Notes: a model not told the origin generated them from the sequence alone. DNA of 64,000 nucleotides from Paraconiothyrium sp. Pb-2020 (GCA_022419385.1 JAJUBI010000001.1:2976001-3040000), one strand, 5' to 3'. Shown: positions 1 to 12,300, numbered from the stretch's first letter. Translations and numbers: made by a program.

Positions 1-157
1 TTTCAAGATTTGTTCGCTTCCTGGGCTGTATGGGTTTGATCGTCATGCACCAGTAATCATTTCCGAATGCTCTGACCGGGCTTGAGGTGTTGTGACGCAC
101 ACATCAACCCCTGACTCTCCGGTGCCCCACCAATACCCTGCACGTTGAGCGACACGC

Positions 158-2344
158 ATGGCGTCCAGTAACCATCCGATTGAACCGCAGGAAGATTACG
201 TGAAGTTTCAAAGAAAGCACAAAGAACTGAAAGAGCGATTAGATGGCGCAAAGCGAGAGAACTCGGGTCACTTCTATGTACCTTTGGGTGAAGTAGAGCG
301 GATCTTAAATGAAAGCGCGCTGAAGTTATTGATTCGATACTGCGAACCGGATTGTGTTGGCGAGCCTCTGAACAAGGCTGTCGCTCTGCTTCTCGAACGC
401 CAACCGCAAGACGACTTAGCGGCACACCGTTTTCTTCGTGTGTTTGCAACACTGATTCACTGCGGAAATGAGCCCTACATCGTGCGCGCCATTCGATATT
501 TTCTGAACCCAACCTTTGCCGAGCAACCAGAGTCAAACATATGGAGACCGCCGGAAGATCGTACTTTGCCAACGAAGAAAATCAGCGAGAACGAGGCTTT
601 CTACAATAATCTAGGCACACAGGGCGACGGGTTCGACGATCACTTTTTCGAGCGAAAAAAAAGTTTTTGTGCCTTAGTGCTGAAGGAGGGCGGCAGGCAT
701 GAAGTCTCTCAAGATGTAATACTGCCGTTCTCGATCAATGATGATGATTTCCTCGGCGAAGGTGGTGCGGGCAAAGTTTTCAAAGTGAAGATTGGGAAGC
801 GTCATTGGGTGGATAAGTGGCTTTCGAACCCAGAAGATATGCTAGTTGCCATCAAAAGGTTCAATCCCCCAACTACCGACAAACTGAAAGATCGTTTCGA
901 GAACGAGTTCCCAAATCTGATGAAATTGAAGCACGCTAGCATCAAGAGCGAGAACGTCATGCTGCCCCTAGCGAGTTTGAAACATGGTCAGCAGCGTTAT
1001 CTGATTTACGACCTGGCGGAAAACCATCTTGGAGACTATATGGCGCCCACCGATACCCCATACGTCTTTAGTAAGGAAAGGACAAAGAGTGTCCTCAAGA
1101 ATGCAACAGACCTGGTGGGAGCCCTGAAGTGGATCCACCAATATAAGCCTTATCACTCAATATGGCATAACGACATCAAACCAGAGAATATCCTCGTCCT
1201 CCGAGATAGCTCAAGAGAGATCTGGAAGCTTGCGGACTTTGACCGCTCTCACGCAAAGGGAACACTCTCATCGTCTGGAACCGATCTCAGGCAGAAAGAT
1301 GAGCATTCATATCGCTCCCCAGACAGAAGACGCGGCAAACGAGGTGACGTGTGGTCCATGGCTTGCATGATCACACTTGTTCTGTCGTGGCTCGGCGACG
1401 GGCCACGTGGTATCGGAGAGTTCATTTCCATGAGAAACAATGGGAATTCGGAGGCTTCTGATGTTTTCTACGATTCACAAAACCATGAACGTGAAAGCTT
1501 GAGCCCAGGGGTAGAGAAATGGCTAGCGATCCTGTGCAAAAGAGCCGAAAAAATGGCCGACCAGAAGCACACCGAAAATAGCGAAGCAGATGATTTGCGC
1601 TGGTATTCGAGTTATGTTGACTCTGTAATCAAGTTCTTGAAACATCGAGCGTTTATTCAGTGGAATGACCGTGCATTTTCGGATGAATTCTATGACTTCA
1701 TGGAAAAGGAGTATTCTCAGATTCCGAACACCGATTTTATGGAGCCTGAAACTGTCAAAGAAAGTGAAAACACAACGCCCACAAGCATCGAATCAATGTG
1801 GGAGGACTCTCGACCGACTTCACAAGCCCAATCACCGGTAACACAGAGTCCTTCACATGATTCTTTATCCCAACGCACTCTTACTCTCGAAACAACGAAC
1901 CTATCCACACCAAGTGCTCCGATTTCAGCGGATACAGCAACGAACGAACTTCATATGCCATTTACTGCAAGGGATTGCTCGCCGCTATGTTCCGCAATAG
2001 GTAGCAAAACACCACCCGAGACAGTACCCACAGAGAGGGCTGAGTTGAATAAAGCCTGTCCCAAATGCGGTGATATCCCCATCCATAAAGCGATTAGAAA
2101 AGACTCGGAGTTGTGGGTTCGCAAGCTCCTCGCCACCAAGAAAATCAACCTCGAGCTTCAATGTGATAAAGGAGGAAGGTGTAGCCCTCTGACACGCAGT
2201 GGCAAGGAAGGCAGACTATGGGCAGCCAAATTGCTCATCGAGGCGGGATGCAAACTCAACGTCGACTACGATACCATAAAGAGTCGCACCAACAAAGACA
2301 AGATGAAGAAGTACTTAAAGGAAGCAGAGAAAAGCAAGAAGTAG
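158..2344 (+). CDS. Atypical protein kinase with C-terminal ankyrin-like tail
   Basis: A single uninterrupted 728-codon frame starting at the first ATG. An N-terminal segment of about 195 residues matches nothing I recognise. The kinase domain follows: a glycine loop GEGGAGKV near residue 200, the ATP-binding lysine in VAIKRF near 232, a catalytic loop HNDIKPENIL near 337, a metal-binding DFD near 360, SPD in place of APE, and DVWS in the F helix. The HRD arginine and the DFG glycine are both replaced, while the catalytic Asp, Lys and Asn remain, so activity is possible but atypical. After a Ser/Thr-rich linker (about 530-640) the last 90 residues contain PIHKAI...VRKLL and AAKLLIEAG, which look like one or two ankyrin repeats. 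Such kinase-ankyrin proteins are common orphan genes in filamentous fungi. Substrate unknown. Next to decayed HeLo genes. Confidence 0.75.
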   Translation: MASSNHPIEPQEDYVKFQRKHKELKERLDGAKRENSGHFYVPLGEVERILNESALKLLIRYCEPDCVGEPLNKAVALLLERQPQDDLAAHRFLRVFATLIHCGNEPYIVRAIRYFLNPTFAEQPESNIWRPPEDRTLPTKKISENEAFYNNLGTQGDGFDDHFFERKKSFCALVLKEGGRHEVSQDVILPFSINDDDFLGEGGAGKVFKVKIGKRHWVDKWLSNPEDMLVAIKRFNPPTTDKLKDRFENEFPNLMKLKHASIKSENVMLPLASLKHGQQRYLIYDLAENHLGDYMAPTDTPYVFSKERTKSVLKNATDLVGALKWIHQYKPYHSIWHNDIKPENILVLRDSSREIWKLADFDRSHAKGTLSSSGTDLRQKDEHSYRSPDRRRGKRGDVWSMACMITLVLSWLGDGPRGIGEFISMRNNGNSEASDVFYDSQNHERESLSPGVEKWLAILCKRAEKMADQKHTENSEADDLRWYSSYVDSVIKFLKHRAFIQWNDRAFSDEFYDFMEKEYSQIPNTDFMEPETVKESENTTPTSIESMWEDSRPTSQAQSPVTQSPSHDSLSQRTLTLETTNLSTPSAPISADTATNELHMPFTARDCSPLCSAIGSKTPPETVPTERAELNKACPKCGDIPIHKAIRKDSELWVRKLLATKKINLELQCDKGGRCSPLTRSGKEGRLWAAKLLIEAGCKLNVDYDTIKSRTNKDKMKKYLKEAEKSKK

Positions 2345-3141
2345 GAACCTGACGTTCGGGTAATTAGATAGGTCTTCTTTTTTTAACGTCCCTTCCCTTT
2401 GGACTAATTTTCCTTTTTCCAAGACTATTGTTTCGCCAGGACTGAGATTCTCACGGAATCCTTGGGTAATATAACCAGTTGTAATGGCACAGATCGTATG
2501 ACATGTGTGCACATATAGCCGTACTAGTCCCACCATAGCGCCTCTCCTACTTTCCAGCTTCGGTTCGTTCAATAGTGATTTGACGAGTGTTGCCATCTTA
2601 CGTTGCGCTTGAAACTCTTTCCAGTAGGTAGGTCAACCATCAGGTCAACGATAGGAGGAAGGACCGTGAAAAGCATAATATTTGCAAGGCGCATCATGTG
2701 CCCATGAGTACAGATTACTCAGGGTACCTAGCGGTGATTTGTCTTAAGCAATTGAATTCAGACGAGCTCCCCTCTTATCCGTTCTTAATACCGCTGTCTT
2801 GGCTTTCGGACTTCACAAAATTAGTCAGGCAATGGGTTCAATGGTGGTTACAAGCACCAGATGGATTCTCTCGGTAGCACTTGTCATTCCGCGCGTGAGA
2901 ATCATGCACGCATGTAAGTACCTTTAGTATAGAAATCGATCAACCGAGGGACGTATCCGACGTAGGCAAGCTCTGGCTGACAAAAAGCTCATGAGCGACA
3001 GGCTACTTCTATGGTCTGTCCTTCGTGGTTTTCCTCATCCACAGAAGACCGTTGAAGAAGAGCAAAGGGCTGGATAGATAAGTAGTATCACGAAATCGCG
3101 CACTGCGATGGAAAAGTCGAGGTATAAGGCAGCTTATATAG
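2345..3141. other. Intergenic, no gene seen
   Basis: About 800 bp between the ends of two convergent genes. Only short open frames without recognisable protein features. It should hold the 3' ends of the kinase gene and of the minus-strand HeLo pseudogene. Confidence 0.6.
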
Positions 3142-5233
3142 CTACTTAGGTACGCTGTCAGTCACTGCTACAAGCAGCGATTCCCCGTAGAATAAACCCT
3201 CCTCCATCTTCTCCCCGAGCTCCTTCAACCCCCCAACAACCCTCTGAATCACCCTCCAATCCTCCTTCCCAGCCCCACATAATCGCCCTTCGGCTTCCAC
3301 TCCAGACAATCCAGCGTAATCTCCGCGAACCTAAGCCAGATGCCAAGCTCCACAGCGTGTATCTGCGCGATCGCTTCTTCCCTCGCTCTGCGAAAACCCT
3401 CGCGGCCCTGGCCGTAGTCGATCTTCGAGCTGCTACCGATTTGGTACAGGAGCAAGCCGAGCTCAGCGACAAGCGTGTTATTTGGCTGGTTCACGCCGCT
3501 CGAACTACCGAGGCTTTTGTGGGGTTTGCGGGAGCCGAAGCCGATGGAGATGTAGGGGTTAAGGACGTAGGGTTGTTCGTCGTTCCACTCAGCATCATCA
3601 TCAAGATGGGTGTAGTACACGAAGTTCACGGGCCTAACTGCGTTGGTTGTGACGCGGACCGTGGCGAAGTAAATGTGTGTGAGGGCTAGTAGGCTTGCGA
3701 ACTTTATGCGCTGCACAGGACTTAGTCTGTCGCGGAACTCTTTTCTGGATAAAGTCTTGTCGAGATCATTGTGGATCTTCCATTCGCGTTCGTAGGTAGA
3801 GAAAAGTTGGTAGATTTCGTTAGGTGTTGCTGCGTGTGATATTGTGCCCAAAAGTTTATAGTAATTGTCCTCCAGAGGCATTCTGGAGTTGATACTATTC
3901 AAGTGGCTCAAGGCCAGCGAGGGTATCCCGGGAGCAGGTGAGCCAGGAGCCCTTGGCGTAGGTGAAGGTGACGTTCGCGTGTTGTCCGAGGTCTCCGCGA
4001 GGATTTGAATGGCGAGTCGTTGTCGATCCTTTCCCGTTAAGCCATGGATGTGTGAAATAAATAGATTGTTTCCTGGACGAATTTATGACAGATCATCGTC
4101 TTCCGTAAGGTGGTTGGAAAGCTCTTCACAGTCTGCTCGGAGTTGTACATTACAGTGAATAGGGTGATTTTCAAGGTTCTTGTTGAGTGAAGCCAAAGCG
4201 TCGTGGAGACGCTTGATCGATCTCTGCGCCTTAATCAGTTGCTTGAAAGATGTGTCTCCAACATCAGAGCTCTATGCATCGGGTATGGGGTTGGTTGGGC
4301 GGTACACCAACAAATTTTCGATATCCTCAATCGTATGCCTGATCTCTTTGATTTTTTCAAAGATGAGAACTCTATCATCCGACGCCCAGGCAACTCGCTG
4401 CAAAAGTTGACTTGACCTTTGGAGCTCTCTCGACTGCTCAACGTGTCTCGCAGTCTCTTCAGTGACGATGTGAGAGTCTAGTATCGATGACTGTCCGGAT
4501 TTGGCTGGAGTGAGACTTCCGCGATGAGATACGTTGGAACTTGAAGCAGCCTGGGGTGCTACCATCAAACTCTATTCCAACGCAAGTTTTCCATCACTGG
4601 CAACATTTGGTGTCGTTCCTCCCCAACCAGTAACTGATGCATTTGTTGATGAAGAACCACCACTTTGCCTTCGACTCCTCCTCGATGTCCAGAGCTGCAA
4701 AAAGTTTAGCTTAGATCGAATTTGGATCTTCGGATCGTTAGTGGGCCGCGCGGTCTCCTGGATTGGCTGCCATGGAGTAGCAGGGATCTTTTCTACGGGC
4801 GGCGATGTAGTTCACTCGGGCCATGTATTGTCCTGCACACTCCGAATCGCCTCTTGCTCTGCGTTGGGGTCAGAGGCAGATCCTCAAACAAGATTTAAGC
4901 ACTACGGTTCTACGCACCAAGGTCATGATACTTTTTGACAATGTCATGATATGTGTTGAACTCTATCTTCAAGAGAACCAGTCCGCTAATGATCCCCTTG
5001 ACAATTGGATGATCCTTATCACAGGGCTCGAGTTGGTTCTTCAAGAAGCCTAGTTGCTTTCGCTCTAATGCCTCGAATCTTGCAAACTGCATGCAATGCT
5101 TTCTCTCCGCTATGTCCCAGTCTTCACCAAATGATTGGGTGATCTGATAGCCTTGGTAAAGTGCGCGACATGTCACGAATATTGACCGAATCAAGACAAC
5201 GACTGCGAGTGTTGTTCCCACTGGTTCGCCCAT
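3142..5233 (-). pseudogene. Decayed HeLo-domain / DUF7580-like gene
   Basis: Reads right to left from an ATG at 5233. The first 107 codons begin MGEPVGTTLAVVVLI and include SFGEDWDIAERKH and ALERKQLGFLK, the layout of a HeLo (prion-inhibition and propagation) N-terminus. After a frame break between about 4912 and 4884, one frame carries on to about 3250 through a linker and a helical stretch (FEKIKEIRHTIEDI). It then enters a DUF7580-like part with SPVQRIKFASLLALTHIYF and LGLLLYQIGS. That frame is interrupted by stops at 4884-4886, 4812-4814, 4572-4574, 4272-4274 and 4083-4085. A second frame break near 3250 leads to a coding-like tail ending at 3142-3144. All five stops are TGA, TAG or TAA reachable from CGA, CAG or CAA by one C-to-T change. 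No introns explain the breaks. In HET-s-like proteins the HeLo domain acts at the plasma membrane in incompatibility. This copy is very unlikely to yield a full protein. Confidence 0.7.
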
Positions 5234-5660
5234 TCCTGCATGTGCATTCGCAAAGACCGAGAGAAGGATAGAAGTTTAAATATTGTACAACGTGGCTCAG
5301 CTTCGAGATATTCGCCATGGCACTTATGCGTTATGAATACGTCAGCCCCACGTGGGTTGTATCAGTTATGCACGCCCTCGAACTTGAGGGGAAGGTGTGG
5401 GGCCACTCAAGCCTGTCTAATTTGCCTTGTCTACTGTTTGCCTTGCTGCAACGTACTGAATCGGGTACGATTTTCAGCTGAACTATATGCAGCCTTGCTA
5501 GCTGCAGGTGACAACGCACATGTTCTACGATGCGCGGCAGAATGGCTCAGCCTAGGTCCTATGTTACTCTCGAGAAATCTCTTTTCTTGCAGTACGCACA
5601 TCTGCTTCGACTTCGACGGTGAAATGGACAGCCGCGCTGTGCGATAGGAGTTTGAACAAG
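5234..5660. promoter_or_regulatory. Divergent promoter region between two HeLo-type pseudogenes
   Basis: 427 bp separate the ATG of the minus-strand HeLo gene from the likely ATG (5661) of the plus-strand one. It contains an AT-rich stretch (TTTAAATATTG near 5276). Head-to-head placement implies a shared regulatory region. No specific factor site can be named. Confidence 0.35.
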
Positions 5661-7051
5661 ATGGTGCCTCGGATAGTTCCTTTAAACTTCGCAAGCGCCT
5701 ACTTGAGCATCGTCTGCGTGTTCACGCATGTCACTAGGAAACCCACGACGGTCAATGACCCAGGTATCAGCTTTATTCGGACACAGTTTGCTGTTGAAGA
5801 ACGCAAATTTTCGGATTGGGGCCGCAATGTAGGACTTTATCGTTTCGCAAACTTCGAGGCGAACATAACACCCAATGAATTAGAGAGGGCGCAAGAATGC
5901 ATCGGATATATCGCCGACCATCTGGGTGTTTACGTAGCAAAGTTATCGAAACTGAATTAATTGGAAAACGAAAAGGTTGAAGCAAAGGTGGCCGAAATGC
6001 GCTGGTCAGATGGAGACTTCGAAAACTTGAAACTCCATCTAGACAAGCTGCGAGAGCAGATCGAAACACTTTACACGATATTTCCTCCAGCCCCTCTGTA
6101 TGACAGATCGAGAGACCATTTCTCGAATTACCCTGGATATAGTGACACAATAGGGAAACATAGTGTGTCTCCAGAGAGTTTAGGAGCTGGGGTTGAGTTC
6201 TCTTAGATTTCACGAGGCCGACGTCAACACAGAACCAACACCGGGTGCGGAGCGAATGTACACGAGGCCGATTTTCAACATATACACGCAGTGTAAAAGT
6301 GCTCTACAGCTGATCAAAACACATACTCGCAGAAATGAAGAAAGCCTGATGGTAGCGAAAGCTCTTACCAGGTTCAACGTTTGGGGGACACCTCTGAATG
6401 ACTTTTGACAGCGATAGAAGATATGTACGAGCTGTTGCCCGCCATACGCAGTATGCGACGGGGTCAACTTTTGGAAAGAGAAGAGGCTCGACCGCAGAAA
6501 GCACCACTGCCACTAAAAGCCTCAGTAGAGAAAAGTAATGTGAAGGGGGTGTTCGATAAGATGCAGGAACAAGGAGTTGGCACCCGGCTCCCAGGTCTTT
6601 CAGAGGAAGCCGCATTGTCCGATTGGTTGGACTGGTTTATCGAATCGACAACTTATCTAGACCTTCAGCTCTTTCTCATGGTACTAGATCAGAAGAATAA
6701 GGGAGTATCTACCGACCAGAAATACTACGACATTCTGAGAAAGCAAAATGATAAGCTCAAAGAGTGGGCTAAGGCTGCATCGAGATCTAGGTCGATTGCG
6801 TCTTCTTCTGACAAGGAGAAGGAGGTTAGAAGAATCCTGTCCAAGTTTCATAGTCTCCGTGAGTCTAAACGGCCTGTGAGAATTACGCTCAGCTGGCTAA
6901 CGTCGATGCAGCTGCGATCGGACGAAAATCCGAAAATTGGCCTGTAAACATCGAGCTGGTCATTAGAGGTCCTTTGAAATTGGCGAACATCATGAAAGAT
7001 GCAAACGAGGGTTTGGCAGACATCGCGGGCCTGGATACGTCAGTAGGCTGA
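5661..7051 (+). pseudogene. Decayed HeLo-like gene, partner of the minus-strand copy
   Basis: Frame 1 from an ATG at 5661 reads FASAYLSIVCVFTHV, then FIRTQFAVEERKFSDWGRNVG and further helical sequence resembling a HeLo domain. It meets TAA at 5958-5960 and continues in the same frame (MRWSDGDFENLKLHLDKL) to TAG at 6204-6206. Coding-like sequence then moves to another frame (CKSALQLIKTHTRRNEES) up to 6408, to a third frame (IEDMYELLPAIRSM... LSDWLDWFIESTTYLDLQLF) up to about 6885, and back by one base to a tail ending in TGA at 7049-7051. So there is one nonsense codon and at least three frame breaks, none at plausible splice sites. The protein would have been near 450 residues. Its exact start is uncertain because the upstream sequence is not clearly coding. 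Confidence 0.6.
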
Positions 7052-9333
7052 ATTCAATACAAGGTAATAGAGAAGACAGGCTTATGGAGCACCCAACAAG
7101 ACGCGTTCTTCATCCGTTTGGTCGGACATGCATTTTGATATTAGATTCTTGAGTAGTTCAACTTGACATCGATTCTTTCCAAGCAGAAGAAGTCCCTCTG
7201 TCAGTCCATAGGTTTCCACTAGCACGTGATGAGCAGAAGACTGAAATTTCAGTATGAAGCTCATCAAGAACCTATTCCTAGATTCTCCGGGCACAGCGTG
7301 TTAAAGTCTTGGCTACCGCATGTGCATGATACCTCGTTGTAAGATCCGATTAAACGCACGTGGGTGCGGAGAAACCCGGCCATGCTCGATCCTGACCCTC
7401 CCCGCGCATGGAAGACCACATTCTTCCAGAATTGTTGGAGAAACTCTCGGTGCCACGAGACCGAAGTGCGGGGAAACGTGGGTGTATATAACGTAGGGCT
7501 CTATCCGTGGTGCCGAAATGAGCAGTGAGTTTCAAGAATACATACTTCCCGTGCTACATTGCAATCAAGAGGCACACCGGAAATCGGACGCGAGCGGAGC
7601 GCAACCAAGAACACTTCGAGCGGCTTCAGTTGCATGTATTATCTCCTCGCTCCTTCCTGTTACGGCCTCTCAATGAATAAAGAGGCACGGCCAACGAACC
7701 AACGAGGCGGATAGTGCCAGCACATGGCACTCGGAGCTAAAAGACACACCGTTCAGCAGCCTAAGCCAGCATGCACCTGATCCGTTCAAGGGCAGCCTAC
7801 CAAGATCTGCCCCAGCATCGCTGGCTGTTCCGGTGCTATTTCGCATGGGATATATTAATTCGGGCGTTTATGAGGCGACGTGCAGGCGCCTTGCAGCTGC
7901 GGACGAAGGGGCCAAAGTCTGGCGTGGGCGGGCAGGACGTAGAATCGCTTTGATAGATAAGTGGTCAACAACCCGGCGGTTGTATGTAATATGCATAGAT
8001 TTCAGCGCATTTGCACCGCAATCCTACAACAGCACCGGCGTATAAAGTCGTTGTGCAATAGGGCAATCTTCTTTGGACGATTCGCGAATATTCTGGCTAA
8101 ACCTGCCAGATCATGTGTCAAGATCCTGAAAATCTACAAACGAGATGAGAGAGTAAGAACTTTCAACTAAGAAGGTTGGCAAAGGGTAAACTTCGTTCAT
8201 GTAACCTGCGCGAAGAAGGTCATCGGGAACCACTTTGAACCTTGCGCGCCCCGTTGCGTTGCGCCCGATAGCCGTTCCTTGGAGGCGATCGAATCAAAGA
8301 GCCTGTGCCATTCCCATATAGTGGATAGCTAGCAGGAGACATAGGCATCGTCATCGCATTCAAGCTGACCCGCTTTCTCGTCAAGGCTTTCCCGAATACC
8401 ACGAGGGCATCAAAATTGTCGACAAGTCTTGCCAATAGGCGATCGGCACGATAAAGTGTTGCAGAAGCGGTTGGGCGTGTTCACAGGATATTAGTATTGA
8501 TGGAGTTCATATGCACGCGAGAACTACGCGAAGTAGCAAGCAGCGGAGCCCCGCAAAGGAGCCTGTTCCCCGCTGGACTCGCGGACCAATGCAGGCGCGT
8601 GACGCCCGACCTCTTTCCGCCACATATGAACGCAGAAGGGAGTCCAGCAGCGTCGGAGGACTGACGCGCGTTGGATGACCGTAGTCGCAAAGCCTCGGAC
8701 TGGTCAAGCGCGCCGTGGCCGCCGGCTGGGGTGCTTTGTCCTGTCTTAATAATACAATGCGGTCGCGAATCTGCAGGCATGGGCCATGTGGGGGGGTTGC
8801 ATCGACCATTTTGCGCGCTGTGGTTGGACTGGGCCGAGGTGCCTGTCCAGGCTATCCTCCACCTTTTGCGGTCGCGAATCCTGCTGTGGCTATTACGAGG
8901 CCCTTCTGCAAGCCTCCTGCGGTGCCTTGTACGTTTTGCTTGACAGTTCCGCGGGGGGTGGCGTCTGATGCTACACCAGTGCTGGTCATAGTCATCCGTC
9001 TCACTTGCGCCCGGCGGAAGAGCTGACAGCTGGGTCCTTTCCGTGCGTGTCTTTGCGTTCTGAACGTCTTGCGTCGTCGCCGCCTGTGGGCTAGCTAGAC
9101 ATCGGCCCTTTCACAACGTTGTGTGGATTTGTGGGGAAGCCTCCGATACTTCTCCGGACGAACCGAACTCCACTCGCAGCGCACGACCGTCACATCCTGT
9201 GGGGGGCTGACAAGACCTTCTTCGAGCCTCCTGAGGCCACACGACCGAGTAATCCTGTGGTATCTGGGTGTCTTCATCCGATGTAAGGAGCCGAACTGCT
9301 CCGCGGCACAGAGACGCAGCGCGCGTCAGGGAA
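7052..9333. other. Intergenic region and GC-rich leader of the Zn2Cys6 gene
   Basis: About 2.3 kb without a convincing gene. From about 8500 the sequence becomes GC-rich and C/T-biased, as in long fungal 5' leaders, so part is probably promoter and 5' UTR of the regulator that follows. A 13-mer GCGGTCGCGAATC occurs twice (8759-8771 and 8868-8880). Open frames here lack recognisable features. Confidence 0.5.
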
Positions 9334-12300
9334 ATGGGCGACTCCGGAACCACCGCGACGACGATGACTGCGCCGCAACATTCGCGATTGGCACACGACG
9401 ACACGCTGGCACTGCACGAGTACGGCCTCTCCGAGCTCCGAGATTCGATGGCGTCCTTCTCCGACTATCCCATGGCATTCGGACAAAACCAAGGCTTTGG
9501 CAATGCCTACGATCGATCGCCAGCGAACATTCAGACGAACCTGCAGAACCACCGGGGGAGCATTGTGGACATGGAGGAAGGAAACCTGAGCGGCGGCAGC
9601 GCCCATGCACACAGGCTCAGCGTTGACCTGGGCCGCGAGGGCAATCACACGAGCCCGGAAAGCGCGGTCGGGTTGGGCATGCTGCTGGGGGACAACATGG
9701 ACGACGGGCCGCTGGCAATGAAGCTGGAAGACGGCATGCTGAGGGAAGGCCCGGATGCAATGGCGAAAGACAAGGGCGACGGCCAGGACCCCCCAGCGTG
9801 GAGCGAGATGAAGACGAAGGCAGGGAAGGAAAGGAAAAGACTGCCGTTGGCGTGCATTGCGTGTCGGCGGAAGAAGATTCGGTGTTCGGGCGAGAAGCCG
9901 GCGTGCAAGCACTGTTTGAGAAGCCGCATCCCGTGTGTCTACAAGGTCACCACAAGGAAGGCGGCACCCAGGACCGACTACATGGCCATGCTCGACAAGC
10001 GGCTGCGGCGCATGGAGGACCGCGTCATCAAGCTCATCCCCAAGGAAAGCCTGCCTTCCATCGCCGGCGTCGGGCGTTCCGTCGTCAAGCCTGCGCTGCC
10101 GGGAGCGCCACCCAAGACACCCACTGCGCACAAGAAACGCGGCGCCGAAGAAGCTTTCGGCAACGAACTGGACGAGTGGGCAAAGTCAAAGTCGGCGAAT
10201 CCTGACGCGTCCGGCTCAGCGTCAAGGAACAAGGAATCGGACGATAACAGTCTGCTTACCGAGGGCCTCGAGAGTCTGCCACCGAAGGAGATCCAAGAGC
10301 ATCTGGCCGAGGTCTACTTCGACTATGTCTACGGACAGAGCTACCCACTTCTGCACAAGCCTAGCTTTATGCGGCGACTCGCAAAAGGCGATGTGCCCCC
10401 AGTACTTATCCTCGCCATCTGCGCGATATCCGCGCGCTTCTCGACACATCCACAGCTGCGATCCGAGCCTTGCTTTCTTCGTGGCGATAACTGGGCGGAG
10501 AAAGCGAGAGACATTGCGCTCAAGCGCTTCGACGCTCCCAACATCACCATCCTGATCGTCTATCTGCTACTCGGTCTGCACGAATTCGGGACATGTCAAG
10601 GTGGAAGAAGTTGGATGTTTGGCGGTATGGCTCAGAGAATGGCGTACGCGCTGCAACTACACAAGGAACTCGAGTACGATCCGAGCGTCGCCGAAGCCGA
10701 CCGCAAGCCGCTCAGTCTTACTGATCGCGAGATTCGACGGCGCACAATGTGGTCTTGCTTCCTCATGGACCGTTTCAACTCCTCCGGCACAGATCGGCCA
10801 TTGTTCGTTCACGAGCAGTACATCGAGGTCCAGCTGCCCGTTAAAGAACATCTGTACGTGCATGAGATACAAGCACCGACTGAAAACCTGGATGGCAACG
10901 TACCGAACCCTGTTGCGCCGGACAGCGGACAGCTATCAGACCCTCGCGAGAACATGGGAGTCACCGCTTACACCATCCGGCTTGTGTGTATATGGGGGAA
11001 GCTCGTCAAATACATGAACCTGGGCGGCAAGGAACGCGAACCCGAGCCTATGTGGTCCGCCAAGTCCACTTTTCACAACATCAAGAAGGAGGCCAAGGAG
11101 TTCAAGGAAGCCTTGCCAGAAATGCTGGTTTACAGCCCCGAAAATCTGAAGAGCCATGCAATAGGCCGAACCGCAAACTCTTACCTTTACCTACACATCC
11201 TCTACCAGCAAATCATACTATTCCTACATCGATTCTCTTTACCTTCGCGGGCAGGCAGTCGACCACCGAAAGAGATGCCCCACGACTTCCTTACCGAATC
11301 TGCACGCACCGCATTAGACGCAGCGAACCAGATATCTATTCTTATCAACGAAGCGATGGACCACAACGTGGTTGCGCCGTTCGCTGGCTACTCCGCTTTC
11401 TTTTCCTCCACCGTCCATGTCCACGGTGTATTTTCGAAGAACCCGAAGCTCGAAGCGCAATCGAAAAAGTATCTTGCATACAACGTCAAGTACCTAAGCA
11501 AGATGAAGAAGTACTGGGGCATGTTCCACTACATTGCGGAGAACCTGAAAGAGCTCTATCGCCAACACGCAGATGCGCAGCTCAAAGGCCCAAGTGCTGC
11601 GGGCGAAAAGAACAAGGCAGTCATATTCCAGTACGGTGATTGGTTCGATAGATATCCACACGGCGTGTCCAAAACAGACTATGAAGACGCTGCCCAACCC
11701 AACACTAACGAGCCAGGTACCGATGCGGTACTTGGCCAAAAGAGCGACCTGCAGAGCGTGGAAGAATTCTTCGCCTCCCTGTCACCGCCAACCCGAGCTG
11801 AGACTCAACGCAAGCAAGCCCGCAAGAACAAGTCGAAATCAGTCTCCAAGTCCGACGCTCCTAACACTAACCACGCCACCGCTGCCCAGCAGGCACAACC
11901 CCGCGCTCACCCATTACACCCAACTCAGCTTCACCAACATATGGGTCAAATCAACATCAACCCCCAAGAAGCCATCGATGCTTTCGACCCCGCCTACTTC
12001 GCTCAGGCGAACGCCCAACAGTACATGCAAGACTATCCCCACGCCCCGCACAACCTCGCCATGCTCAACACCTCGCCCACAACGATGATCCACCCCGGCC
12101 AACAAATGGACCTCTCCCCCTTCCCCGACCTCACGCCGCACCCCAGCAACGCCTCCTTCTGGGGCCTCGACCACTCCGGCATGGGCAACGGCTTCTTCGA
12201 CCCCGGAAACGCCGGCTGGTTCGTGCCCTTTAACGTGGAGCCCCCTGTCATCGACGACGACGGCGGCATGTTCAGCGCCGAGGCGTTTAACTTTGGGCTT

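Noticed and set aside
4534..5647. Plus-strand frames over the HeLo pseudogene
   Set aside because: Antisense shadows; the minus strand carries the HeLo and DUF7580-like motifs.
8759..8880. Two copies of GCGGTCGCGAATC as a possible regulatory repeat
   Set aside because: Only 13 bp, two copies, GC-rich background; not enough to call a regulatory element.
9274..10131. 285-codon open frame antisense to the Zn2Cys6 gene
   Set aside because: GC-rich shadow of a strong coding sequence on the other strand; no domain and no splice context.
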